NCBI RefSeq assembly: GCF_028023675.1
Contig: NZ_JAQIOZ010000019.1
Coordinates: forward strand, 29,536-93,535
Direction: 5' to 3'
Source: Primorskyibacter aestuariivivens
GTDB lineage: Bacteria; Pseudomonadota; Alphaproteobacteria; Rhodobacterales; Rhodobacteraceae
Length of the DNA: 64,000 bases
Shown: piece after piece, positions 9,028-17,174 of the stretch
Numbering within the stretch: the stretch's first letter is position 1
Layout of the letters: each line of letters starts with the position of its first letter
The notes under the pieces: generated by a model
The model's database searches: none
Told to the model about the DNA's origin: nothing
What the model saw: the letters and a program-made list of their open reading frames with translations, nothing else
Program-made: the position numbers and the translations under genes

Positions 9028-9054
9028 GGCATTCAAGTAAGAGGAGTTTTGGAC

Positions 9055-10338
9055 ATGTCCGATACTTTCCAGGGCAAAGGCACCTCGCGCCGCGCCTTCC
9101 TGCGGGGCGGTGTTGCCGCCGCCGCAGGAGCGGTGGCTGCGGGGACCGCCAGCGCAAACAGCCCCGATCCGCTGATCACCGAGGTTCAGGACTGGGCTTC
9201 CGGTCTTGGCGCAGGCGTTGATGAGGTCCCCTATGGCCTGCCCATCGAGTTTGAAAGCGACGTTATCCGCCGCAATGTGGAATGGCTGACCGCCGACACG
9301 ATCTCTTCGATCAACTTCACACCGATCCACGCGCTGGACGGCACCATCACGCCGCAGGGCTGCGCATTTGAGCGTCACCACTCGGGCGCGATCGAGCTGA
9401 AGAAAGAAGACTACCGCCTGATGATCAACGGGCTGGTGGATACGCCGCTGGTCTTCACCTACGAAGACCTTGAGCGCTTCCCGCGCGAAAACCACGTCTA
9501 TTTCTGCGAATGCGCGGCCAATACCGGTATGGAATGGGCGGGCGCGCAACTCAACGGTGCGCAGTTCACCCATGGCATGATCCACAACATGGAATATTCC
9601 GGCGTCACCCTGCGCACCCTGCTGAACGAGGCGGGTCTGGGCGCTGCGGGCGACCTAGAGGACAAGTGGGTCTATGTAGAGGGCGCGGATGCGTCGTCGA
9701 ACGGTCGCTCCATCCCGATGGAAAAAGCGCTGGACGACGTGCTGGTGGCCTTCAAGGCCAATGGCGAGGCGCTGCGCAAGGAACATGGCTATCCCGTGCG
9801 TCTTGTCGTGCCCGGTTGGGAAGGCAACATGTGGGTCAAGTGGCTGCGCCGTGTCGAAGTCATGGACGGCCCCGTGGAAAGCCGCGAGGAAACCTCGAAA
9901 TACACCGACACGCTGGCCGACGGCACGAGCCGCAAATGGACCTGGGTCATGGATGCCAAATCGGTCATCACCTCGCCCTCGCCCCAGATGCCGATCAAAC
10001 ATGGTCACGGCCCGCTGGTCATCACCGGCATGGCCTGGTCCGGCCATGGCAAGATCGCCCGTGTGGATGTCTCAAAGGATGGCGGCATCACATGGGAGAC
10101 CGCGCGTCTTGGCGCGGATGGCGCGAACAAGGCCCTGACGCGCTTCTACCTCGACACCGAATGGAACGGCGAAGACTGGCTGTTGCAGGCGCGTGCCATG
10201 GATGAAACCGGCTATGTCCAGCCGACCAAGGCCCAGCTACGCGAAGTGCGCGGCGAAAACTCCATCTACCACAACAACTGCATCCAGACATGGCATGTAA
10301 AACCCAACGGGGAGGCAGAGAATGTCGAAGTTTCCTAA
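9055..10338 (+). CDS. soxC: SoxC, molybdenum sulfane dehydrogenase subunit
   Basis: A 427-residue molybdopterin protein of the sulfite-oxidase family. With SoxD it oxidises the sulfane sulfur left on SoxY, yielding six electrons. The Tat signal is TSRRAFLRGGVAAAAGA. The Moco-binding cysteine is expected at Cys153 in YFCECAANTG, and the dimerisation domain (KIARVDVSKDGGITWETA) follows. The ATG at 9055 is used because GAGGAG lies 8 nt upstream; an in-frame TTG at 9049 is less likely. It overlaps soxD by 17 bp. Presence of soxCD predicts complete oxidation of thiosulfate without sulfur globules. Confidence 0.95.
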   Translation: MSDTFQGKGTSRRAFLRGGVAAAAGAVAAGTASANSPDPLITEVQDWASGLGAGVDEVPYGLPIEFESDVIRRNVEWLTADTISSINFTPIHALDGTITPQGCAFERHHSGAIELKKEDYRLMINGLVDTPLVFTYEDLERFPRENHVYFCECAANTGMEWAGAQLNGAQFTHGMIHNMEYSGVTLRTLLNEAGLGAAGDLEDKWVYVEGADASSNGRSIPMEKALDDVLVAFKANGEALRKEHGYPVRLVVPGWEGNMWVKWLRRVEVMDGPVESREETSKYTDTLADGTSRKWTWVMDAKSVITSPSPQMPIKHGHGPLVITGMAWSGHGKIARVDVSKDGGITWETARLGADGANKALTRFYLDTEWNGEDWLLQARAMDETGYVQPTKAQLREVRGENSIYHNNCIQTWHVKPNGEAENVEVS

Positions 10339-11539
10339 TCTCACCCTCTTCGGTGGCGGTGCCATCGGTTTTGTGGCGCTGGCCACGATCGCGGTGAATT
10401 TCGCCGATCGCTTTGTCGCGGAGATGCCCGAGCGCGCCGATACCGTGCCGCTGAAAATCTTTGAGAGCCCCGAACCCGAAGTGGCTGAAGCGCCGGGCGG
10501 AATTCTCGTGGGTGCGGCCAATGCGTCCGACGGCGCAGGCGCCAATTACGGTCTGGGCCGTGCTGCCCTTCCCGAAGAAATTGCCGCCTGGAACGTGGAT
10601 GTGCGCCCCGACGGTTCGGGATTGCCCGAAGGGTCCGGCGATGTCTTTACCGGTGAACAAGTGTTTGTCGAGAAATGTGCCGCCTGCCACGGTGACTTTG
10701 CCGAGGGCATCGACAATTGGCCAAAGCTGGCCGGGGGTGATGGCACGCTTGCCGATGAAGACCCGCTGAAAACGGTTGGGTCCTACTGGCCCTATCTCTC
10801 GACGGTCTGGGACTATGTGCACCGCTCCATGCCGTTTGGCGCCGCACAGACCCTGACCGCGGACGAGACCTATGCCATCACGGCTTATATCCTCTACTCC
10901 AACTATATCGTCGAGGATGACTTTACCCTCAGCCACGAGAATTTCCTTGAGGTCGAAATGCCCAACGCGGACGGCTTCATCGTGGATGACCGGGCCGAGA
11001 CGGAATATTCGATCTGGCGTACCGAGCCGTGCATGGAAAACTGCAAGGACAGCGTCGAAATCACCATGCGCGCGACTGTTCTGGACGTGACCCCGGAAGA
11101 AGAAGGCACGGAAGAAGCCTCCATGGACGCACCCGCCGAGGAAACCGTTGTCGAAGAGGCTGCTACCGAGGCACCCGCAGCCGAAGAAGCGCCCGTGGAA
11201 ACCGCTGCACTTGATCCCGCGCTGGTTGCCGATGGCGAAAAGGTCTTCAAGAAATGCAAGTCCTGCCATCAGGTCGGAGACGGGGCCAAGAACCGCACCG
11301 GTCCGATGCTCAACGGTATCGTTGGCCATCCGGTCGGGGCCGTTGACGGCTTCAAATACTCCAAGGCCATGGCCGAGGCTGGCGAAGGCGGGCTTGTCTG
11401 GACCGAGGAAGAGCTCAAGGCGTTTCTGGCCAAGCCACGGGACTACATGAATGGCACCAAAATGTCGTTCAGCGGTCTGCGCAAGGACGAGGATCTCGAC
11501 GCAATTGTTGAATACCTGAAGTCATTTGCTGCAGAGTAG
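10322..11539 (+). CDS. soxD: SoxD, dihaem cytochrome c subunit of sulfane dehydrogenase
   Basis: A 405-residue electron-accepting partner of SoxC. It has an N-terminal hydrophobic segment (residues 8-26), a first cytochrome domain with Cys119-Ala-Ala-Cys122-His, and a second with Cys312-Lys-Ser-Cys315-His. The two are joined by a low-complexity linker rich in Glu and Ala (about residues 257-300). The start codon lies inside the end of soxC, indicating translational coupling. The second domain resembles class I cytochrome c and the first half of SoxE next door. Confidence 0.93.
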   Translation: MSKFPNLTLFGGGAIGFVALATIAVNFADRFVAEMPERADTVPLKIFESPEPEVAEAPGGILVGAANASDGAGANYGLGRAALPEEIAAWNVDVRPDGSGLPEGSGDVFTGEQVFVEKCAACHGDFAEGIDNWPKLAGGDGTLADEDPLKTVGSYWPYLSTVWDYVHRSMPFGAAQTLTADETYAITAYILYSNYIVEDDFTLSHENFLEVEMPNADGFIVDDRAETEYSIWRTEPCMENCKDSVEITMRATVLDVTPEEEGTEEASMDAPAEETVVEEAATEAPAAEEAPVETAALDPALVADGEKVFKKCKSCHQVGDGAKNRTGPMLNGIVGHPVGAVDGFKYSKAMAEAGEGGLVWTEEELKAFLAKPRDYMNGTKMSFSGLRKDEDLDAIVEYLKSFAAE

Positions 11540-11543
11540 CGGC

Positions 11544-12248
11544 ATGTGGCGTTCAGCTTTCACGATTCTGGCATTGGCGGTCTGCATAGTGCAGGCGGCC
11601 AATGCGCAGGCGCTTGGAGACCCGGACAAGGGTGAAAAGCTGTTTGCCCAGTGCAAGGGCTGCCACCAAGTGGGGCAGGGGGCCAAGGACCGCGTTGGCC
11701 CGCACCTGAACTTCCTGTTTGGCAGGCGCGCCGGGGCACATGAGGGATACCGGTATTCCAAGGACCTTGCCCGCGCGGGTGCCAATGGTCTTGAATGGCA
11801 TGCCGACACGCTCGATATCTATATCGAAAACCCCAAAAACCTGGTTTCCGGCACGCGGATGAGTTTCCGCGGGATGAAAGACCCCGAAGACCGGGCTGAT
11901 CTCTTGGCCTATCTGCGGAAATTCTCCGATAACCCGGCAAATATTCCCGAGGCCGATCCAACAGCCACAGGCACGGATCACGATGTGGACCCGGAAATCC
12001 TCGCCATTGTGGGGGACCCGGAATATGGCGAGTATCTCTCTTCTGAATGCACCACCTGCCATCAGGCAGATGGCGGTGACAGCGGCATTCCGTCGATCAC
12101 GCTCTGGCCCGAAGAGGACTTCGTGATCGCCATGTACGCCTACAAGACCAAACGCCGGAACCATCCGGTCATGCAGATGATCGCCGGGCGCTTGTCCGAC
12201 GAAGAGATTGCGGCACTTGCCGCATATTTTGGGGCGCTCGAACCCTGA
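11544..12248 (+). CDS. soxE: SoxE, dihaem cytochrome c
   Basis: A 234-residue periplasmic cytochrome with a signal peptide (residues 1-22, ending AANAQ) and two haem motifs: Cys37-Lys-Gly-Cys40-His and Cys169-Thr-Thr-Cys172-His. The N-terminal domain is close to the second domain of SoxD, suggesting duplication. Located between soxD and the flavoprotein gene soxF, it is the probable electron acceptor of SoxF, as a FccA/SoxE-type subunit. The ATG at 11544 is 4 bp after the soxD stop with no good ribosome-binding site, so coupling to soxD is likely. Confidence 0.87.
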   Translation: MWRSAFTILALAVCIVQAANAQALGDPDKGEKLFAQCKGCHQVGQGAKDRVGPHLNFLFGRRAGAHEGYRYSKDLARAGANGLEWHADTLDIYIENPKNLVSGTRMSFRGMKDPEDRADLLAYLRKFSDNPANIPEADPTATGTDHDVDPEILAIVGDPEYGEYLSSECTTCHQADGGDSGIPSITLWPEEDFVIAMYAYKTKRRNHPVMQMIAGRLSDEEIAALAAYFGALEP

Positions 12249-12271
12249 GCGTCCAGCGAAGGGAGGAACCT

Positions 12272-13537
12272 ATGAAACTGAACAGACGCGCCTTTTTAGG
12301 CTCGGCGACTGCGGCCGCGGCATCAACTGCGCCCATGGTTCGCGCGGCGGGCCATGGCAAGCCGCGCGTTGTGGTTGTCGGAGGTGGTGCGGGCGGCGCC
12401 ACGGCGGCACGCTACATCGCGAAAGACAGCAAGGGCGAGATCGATGTCACTCTGATCGAACCGACGCGGCACTACTATACCTGCTTCTTCTCGAACCTTT
12501 ACCTTGGCGGTTTTCGTACGTTGGAAAGCATTGGCCATTCCTATGGCACGCTGGCCATCGAATACGGGATCAACGTCGTGCATGACTGGGCCACCGGTGT
12601 GGACCGGGACGCCAAGACGGTGGCGCTCGCGGGTGGCGGCAGGGTGCCCTATGACAAGCTGATCCTGTCCCCCGGCATCGACTTTGTTGATGGTGCTGTG
12701 CCCGGTTGGGACCAGTCCAAGCAACACATCATGCCTCACGCCTACAAGGCCGGATCGCAGACCGAGCTTCTCAGGGCGCAGGTCATGGCGATGCCCGAAG
12801 GCGGCACCTTTGTGATGGTGGCCCCACCGAACCCGTTCCGCTGCCCCCCGGGGCCTTATGAGCGCATTTCGATGGTGGCGCATGTACTGAAGGAAACCAA
12901 TCCGACGGCCAAGATCATCGTCGCGGACCCGAAGGCGAAATTCTCGAAACAGACGCTGTTCGAGAATGGCTGGACCAAATATTACAGCGGCATGATCGAG
13001 CGGATTGGTCCGGATTTCGGGGGTGGAAACGTGAGCGTTAATACCGATGAGATGACCGTTGATATCGACGGGGAAATCGTAAAGGCTGACGTCTGCAACG
13101 TGATCCCCGCCCAGAAAGCAGGCCGCATCGCAGAGCTTGCCGGCGTGACGGATGGCAACTGGGCTCCGATCAACCCCTCTGACATGTCCAGCAAGGCGGA
13201 TCCGGATATCTATGTTCTGGGTGACGCCGCGCTGCAGGGCGACATGCCGAAATCCGGCTTCGCCGCCAACAGCCAAGCCAAGGTCTGCGCTAACGCCGTG
13301 CGCGGCGCACTGACAGATTCGCGCGTTTTCCCGGCGAAATTCGCCAATACCTGCTGGTCCCTGATCACCACTAATGACGGGATCAAGGTGGGTGCCGCTT
13401 ACGAGCCGACTGAGGAAAAGATCGCCTCGGTCGACAGCTTTGTCAGCCAGGTAGGCGAAGACGAAGCCACGCGGGAGGCGACCTATCAGGAAAGTCTCGG
13501 CTGGTATGACGGCATCACGTCCGACATGTTCGGCTGA
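12272..13537 (+). CDS. soxF: SoxF, flavocytochrome c sulfide dehydrogenase FAD subunit
   Basis: A 421-residue exported flavoprotein that oxidises sulfide and passes electrons to a cytochrome c partner, here probably SoxE. The Tat signal is NRRAFLGSATAAAAS. The FAD-binding Rossmann motif is VVVVGGGAGGATAARY (residues 33-48). A candidate redox cysteine lies in FRCPPGPYERIS and a second in VCNVIPAQKAG, and the FAD-contacting YVLGDAALQGDMPKSG segment is present. GGGAGG precedes the ATG. It is 23 bp after soxE and is the last canonical gene of the plus-strand sox series. Confidence 0.92.
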   Translation: MKLNRRAFLGSATAAAASTAPMVRAAGHGKPRVVVVGGGAGGATAARYIAKDSKGEIDVTLIEPTRHYYTCFFSNLYLGGFRTLESIGHSYGTLAIEYGINVVHDWATGVDRDAKTVALAGGGRVPYDKLILSPGIDFVDGAVPGWDQSKQHIMPHAYKAGSQTELLRAQVMAMPEGGTFVMVAPPNPFRCPPGPYERISMVAHVLKETNPTAKIIVADPKAKFSKQTLFENGWTKYYSGMIERIGPDFGGGNVSVNTDEMTVDIDGEIVKADVCNVIPAQKAGRIAELAGVTDGNWAPINPSDMSSKADPDIYVLGDAALQGDMPKSGFAANSQAKVCANAVRGALTDSRVFPAKFANTCWSLITTNDGIKVGAAYEPTEEKIASVDSFVSQVGEDEATREATYQESLGWYDGITSDMFG

Positions 13538-13559
13538 ACCACATCGAAACCATGGCACT

Positions 13560-13583
13560 CGCGTCCCCAATATCGGGGGCGCG
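13560..13583 (+). terminator. Stem-loop after soxF
   Basis: CGCGTCCCC (13560-13568) pairs with GGGGGCGCG (13575-13583, one G-T pair) around a six-base AATATC loop. It is 22 bp after soxF. Only a weak T-rich stretch follows, so it may attenuate rather than fully terminate before the DUF302 gene. Confidence 0.5.
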
Positions 13584-13606
13584 TACTTCATTTGAGGGTC
13601 CAAAAC

Positions 13607-14029
13607 ATGAAACTGATTTGCGCATTTGCACTTGCCGCGACACCGGCCCTGGCGGGCGATTTTTCGACCAGCTACCCATATGATGGCAGTTTCGAAGATG
13701 CGACCTTTAGCGTGGAAAGCGCTATCGTGAATGCAGGTCTGGTGATCGACTACCGCAGCCACACCGGCGAGATGCTGGAACGCACCCGCGCCGATGTGGG
13801 CGGAGAAAAGCTCTACGATGCGGCGGATATCTTCCTGTTCTGCTCAGCGACCGTATCGCGGCAGGTGATGGAGGCTGATCCCGCCCTCATCGCGTTTTGC
13901 CCCTACGGCATTTATGTCTCCGAGCGCGACGGGCAGGTGGAAATCGGCTACCAGAATTATCCTGACGGACCGATGGATGCGGTCGAAGAGCTTCTCGACG
14001 GCCTCGTTCAGGAAGCTCTGGCTTTCTAA
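13607..14029 (+). CDS. Exported DUF302 domain protein in the sox cluster
   Basis: A 140-residue protein with a signal peptide (residues 1-15, ALAATPALAG). It has the DUF302 pattern: a FEDATFSVESAIVNAGLVIDY-type opening segment and an IFLFCSATVSRQVMEADP core. A cysteine occurs in each of LFCSAT and AFCPYG. DUF302 proteins recur in sulfur-oxidation and metal-related operons, but no biochemical role is established. GAGGG lies 8 nt before the ATG. Its position between soxF and a SoxT-type permease suggests a periplasmic accessory role in sulfur handling. Function is otherwise unknown. Confidence 0.75.
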   Translation: MKLICAFALAATPALAGDFSTSYPYDGSFEDATFSVESAIVNAGLVIDYRSHTGEMLERTRADVGGEKLYDAADIFLFCSATVSRQVMEADPALIAFCPYGIYVSERDGQVEIGYQNYPDGPMDAVEELLDGLVQEALAF

Positions 14030-14112
14030 AGGCGAATTCTCCGGCCTTGAGCCAAATCAAGGTACACATTCATCTGTCCATATATGACGGCCCAAAGATT
14101 GAGGGACGTCCG

Positions 14113-15171
14113 ATGGAAACGCTTATCGACAGATTCGGTGACGGCACGATGCTGGTCGCGATCGGGCTTGTGACCGGGTTGATTTTTGGCGCAGCCGCCC
14201 AGCATTCGCGCTTTTGCCTGCGGGCGGCAACTGCCGAGGTGGCAGACGGGCAGTTCGGGAGCAAACTGGCGATCTGGCTCATCGCCTTCTCTGCCGCTGT
14301 TCTGGGTGTGAAGAGTGCCATTTCAGTGGGGTGGCTGGATGTGAGCGAGGCACGGCAACTGGCCGCGACGGGCTCGCTCTCGGGCGCGGTCATTGGCGGG
14401 CTGATGTTCGGAGTGGGCATGATCCTTGCGCGCGGATGCGCGTCGCGTCTTCTGGTCTTGTCGGCCACGGGCAATCTGCGTGCTATCGTGTCAGGTCTGG
14501 TCTTGACCCTCGTGGCGCAGGCATCCTTGCGGGGGATCCTGTCACCGGCGCGTGAATACCTTGGCGCGCTATCCTTGGTGGATGGTGGGGCAGAGCGCAG
14601 CCTCCTGCATCTCACCGGTATCGGCCATAGCACCGCTGCTATCGCGGCGGCACTGGTTCTTGCCGGGGGCATTTGGCTGGCGTTGCGGCGCGTTGTTCCG
14701 CTCACACGGTCCCTTTCCGCCGCGCTCGTGGGGTTTGCCGTCGCGCTGGGCTGGGTGCTGACCTACACGCTTGCGCAGACCTCGTTCGAAGTGGTCCCGA
14801 TCTCTTCTGTGACCTTTACGGGGCCGTCGACAGATACGCTCATGGGGCTCGTCAACGAACCCAGCCTGCCCGCCAGCTTCGGCGTGGGGCTTGTACCCGG
14901 GGTGTTCCTCGGGGCCTTTGTGATGGCGGTCCTGTCGGGTGAATTCCGCATCCAGCGTTTTGGCCCCGACACACCGATGGAACGCTACCTGATCGGGGCG
15001 TCGCTCATGGGGTTCGGCTCCATGCTCGCCGGTGGCTGCGCCGTGGGGGCCGGTGTTTCGGGTGGCGCAATCTTTGCAATGACAGCCTGGGTTGCGGTGT
15101 TCTTCATGTGGATCGGAGCGATGGCGACCCATGTGCTCACCACGCGGGTCATGGCACCTCAGACAGCCTGA
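14113..15171 (+). CDS. Second YeeE/YedE (SoxT-type) sulfur-compound permease
   Basis: A 352-residue polytopic membrane protein of the same family and exact length as the soxT product at 1604. Family cysteines are in HSRFCLR, ARGCASR and GGCAVGAG. The start at 14113 is supported by GAGGG 7 nt upstream; earlier in-frame triplets lack a ribosome-binding site. The two paralogues differ strongly in sequence and so are not a recent duplication; they may import different species or work in different directions. It ends 30 bp from the convergent soxH. Confidence 0.85.
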   Translation: METLIDRFGDGTMLVAIGLVTGLIFGAAAQHSRFCLRAATAEVADGQFGSKLAIWLIAFSAAVLGVKSAISVGWLDVSEARQLAATGSLSGAVIGGLMFGVGMILARGCASRLLVLSATGNLRAIVSGLVLTLVAQASLRGILSPAREYLGALSLVDGGAERSLLHLTGIGHSTAAIAAALVLAGGIWLALRRVVPLTRSLSAALVGFAVALGWVLTYTLAQTSFEVVPISSVTFTGPSTDTLMGLVNEPSLPASFGVGLVPGVFLGAFVMAVLSGEFRIQRFGPDTPMERYLIGASLMGFGSMLAGGCAVGAGVSGGAIFAMTAWVAVFFMWIGAMATHVLTTRVMAPQTA

Positions 15172-15201
15172 GGTGCCAAAGGATCAATCGCTGGGAATGG
15201 G

Positions 15202-16149
15202 TTATTCCCACTCCATCTGTTCAAAGACGCGACCGGCGTTCTTCGTGGCCAGTTCCTCGTAGGTGTCCAGCCCCTCATAAGGGCTCTGATCCACGTAATA
15301 GGCCCCGGCCAGATCGCCGCCATTGTCGATATGTTCGCGGATCTGCGCGCGCAGGTATTCGAGATAGCCTTTGGTATATTTGCGCACCTGATCCATGTTG
15401 GTCGGGTGTCCGTGACCGGGTATGACATAGGTCGCTTCAAGCGCCTCGAACTCGGTATCCCAGGTTTCCAGCCAATCCGCGGTGATCGTGTCTTCGAAAA
15501 TCGGCAGCATGCGTTCGTGAAACGCCATGTCGCCTGCGATCACCAATGACTGGTTGGGCAGCCAGACGGAAATGTCACCCGGGCTGTGCGCTGGGCCAAG
15601 GTAACGCGCCTCAATCCGGAAATCGCCCTTTTCGAGGATATATTCATCCTCAAAGGTGACATTTGGCACGGTGATCTCGGTCCCGTCCCCCTTGTCCCGG
15701 TTATAGCGCATCATGCCCGACAGGATCTGTGCCCCGTATTCCTCAAGCTCATGGGCCGCATCCACATGGGCGATGATATCCACGCCCTGCGCCGCCCAAT
15801 AGGAATTGCCCAGAGCCGCGTGCCCCTGACCGTTCTCATTGAACACCGCGATCACCGGTTCATCGGTGATTTTCTTGATTTCTTCATGCAGCGCTTCGGC
15901 CAGTTTATGCGCCGCGCCGCCATTGATCACCACCACGCCTTCACCCGTCACGATGAAGCTGAGATTGTTGTTGTGGCCCGAGTTCTCGTAGGTCGGCGGG
16001 GCGGTGGCCCCAATGGCGGACCAGACGCCGGGAATGAACTCGACGGGTTTGGAGTAGAGCAAGCTGCCGGGATATTGGTCAGCGATATCTTCGCTGGCCA
16101 TCATCGGCGTCGCCGCCATCATCAGTGCAAAAAGAATTCCCCGCATCAC
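15202..16149 (-). CDS. soxH: SoxH-like periplasmic metallo-beta-lactamase-fold protein with atypical metal site
   Basis: A 315-residue exported protein (signal peptide 1-18) of the metallo-beta-lactamase fold, close in length to Paracoccus SoxH as I recall it. The third and later metal motifs are visible (GPAHSPGD, then VIAGDMAFHERM and IPGHGHP). In the position of the usual HxHxDH motif, however, it reads NENGQGH (residues 104-110). The metal site is therefore incomplete by the standard pattern, and catalysis as a normal MBL hydrolase is doubtful. It overlaps soxG by four bases (ATGA). The role of SoxGH in sulfur oxidation is unresolved; they are not essential for thiosulfate oxidation in Paracoccus. 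Confidence 0.78.
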   Translation of the reverse strand: MMRGILFALMMAATPMMASEDIADQYPGSLLYSKPVEFIPGVWSAIGATAPPTYENSGHNNNLSFIVTGEGVVVINGGAAHKLAEALHEEIKKITDEPVIAVFNENGQGHAALGNSYWAAQGVDIIAHVDAAHELEEYGAQILSGMMRYNRDKGDGTEITVPNVTFEDEYILEKGDFRIEARYLGPAHSPGDISVWLPNQSLVIAGDMAFHERMLPIFEDTITADWLETWDTEFEALEATYVIPGHGHPTNMDQVRKYTKGYLEYLRAQIREHIDNGGDLAGAYYVDQSPYEGLDTYEELATKNAGRVFEQMEWE

Positions 16150-17057
16150 GCGTCCTCCGGGACAAAGACAAACCCATCACCCTGCGCATCCGCATGGCCA
16201 AGCCCGCCGCCGGGCAGGTGGAAGCCAATCACCCGCATCTTGTCTGCGGTGATCTTGTCAAACAGCCGCAACCGCGTCGCGGCGGCCATCTCGCCGTCCT
16301 GATCCGAACCTGACACCCAACCGGGTTTTTCAAAGGCCACGTGATGATTGCCAATGGCATCGCCCAGCACCATCACGGACTCTGACCCGGAGCGCAGTTC
16401 AAAGGACATATGTCCCGGCGTATGGCCGAAGCTGCCATGGGCCAGAATGCCCGGCAGAATCTCGGCACCGTCGTCAAAGGTGGTGATCTGATCGGCGATG
16501 ATCTCAAGCCGACGCTTGGCACCCACGGCCATGGATTGCCGTTCTTCGCCAATGGTGTTGACGGTCTCATCCGCCATCCAATAGTCCAGCTCTCCGGCAC
16601 CCATCATATATTCCGCGTCATAGAACAGCGGGTCTCCGAAATCGTCCAGAAGCCCCCAGAGGTGATCGGGATGGCCATGGGTAAAGACCACATGCGTGAC
16701 CTCATCCGTGGAGAGGCCAATGGCGTCGAACGCCTCCTGCAATTTACCAGCGCTTGGCATGAAATCCGGGCCAGAGCCCACGTCGAACAGGATAACGCGC
16801 TCGCCGTCCCGCACGAGCGTCAGGTTGCATTCCGGGGTCAGGCTGTCGGGCGAGACGCCATATTTGTCGATGATTGGGCGCAATTCATCCTTTGGCATCG
16901 GGCCGAATATGAAATCGCCGGGCAGCATCAATGTCCCGTCGCTCAGCGTGTCGATCTGCATTTGCCCAAGGGATACACTTGACCAGACCGGTCCGGCTGC
17001 GGCCATCCCTGCCGCCGCTCCCATCCCGGCCATCATCCTGCGACGTGTCAGGTTCAT
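16146..17057 (-). CDS. soxG: SoxG-like exported metallo-beta-lactamase-fold hydrolase
   Basis: A 303-residue Tat-exported protein (LTRRRMMAGMGAAAGMAAAG) of the metallo-beta-lactamase superfamily. The dinuclear zinc motif THGHPDH is complete (His127, His129, Asp131, His132), with later ligands in HTPGHMSF, LGDAIGNHHVAF and IGFHLPGGG. The length equals that of Paracoccus SoxG as I recall it. GAGGAGG precedes the ATG, and an operator-like element lies just upstream. It is translationally coupled to soxH. The substrate is unknown; thiol esters and persulfides (as for glyoxalase II-like enzymes and persulfide dioxygenases) are possible. Confidence 0.78.
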   Translation of the reverse strand: MNLTRRRMMAGMGAAAGMAAAGPVWSSVSLGQMQIDTLSDGTLMLPGDFIFGPMPKDELRPIIDKYGVSPDSLTPECNLTLVRDGERVILFDVGSGPDFMPSAGKLQEAFDAIGLSTDEVTHVVFTHGHPDHLWGLLDDFGDPLFYDAEYMMGAGELDYWMADETVNTIGEERQSMAVGAKRRLEIIADQITTFDDGAEILPGILAHGSFGHTPGHMSFELRSGSESVMVLGDAIGNHHVAFEKPGWVSGSDQDGEMAAATRLRLFDKITADKMRVIGFHLPGGGLGHADAQGDGFVFVPEDA

Positions 17058-17076
17058 CGATGATACTCCTCCTCAA

Positions 17077-17092
17077 AATCTCTTATATGAAT
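17077..17092. promoter_or_regulatory. Operator-like element upstream of soxGH
   Basis: AATC-N8-GAAT at 17077-17092 matches seven of eight fixed bases of ATTC-N8-GAAT. It lies 20-35 bp upstream of the soxG ATG on the minus strand and overlaps a plausible -10 (CATATT, 17095-17090) that is 17 bp from TTGCGC. A single mismatch keeps confidence modest. Confidence 0.4.
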
Positions 17093-17174
17093 ATGAAGGA
17101 GTATCTACCCGCGCGCAACGGATTGCTGACGCTGCGCGCGCGGGATTTAGCGCAAAGGTACGTGGCCCGGTGCC

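Noticed and set aside
11526..11543. An earlier TTG start for soxE
   Set aside because: It overlaps the soxD stop region and would place extra residues before a clear signal peptide that begins at the ATG at 11544.
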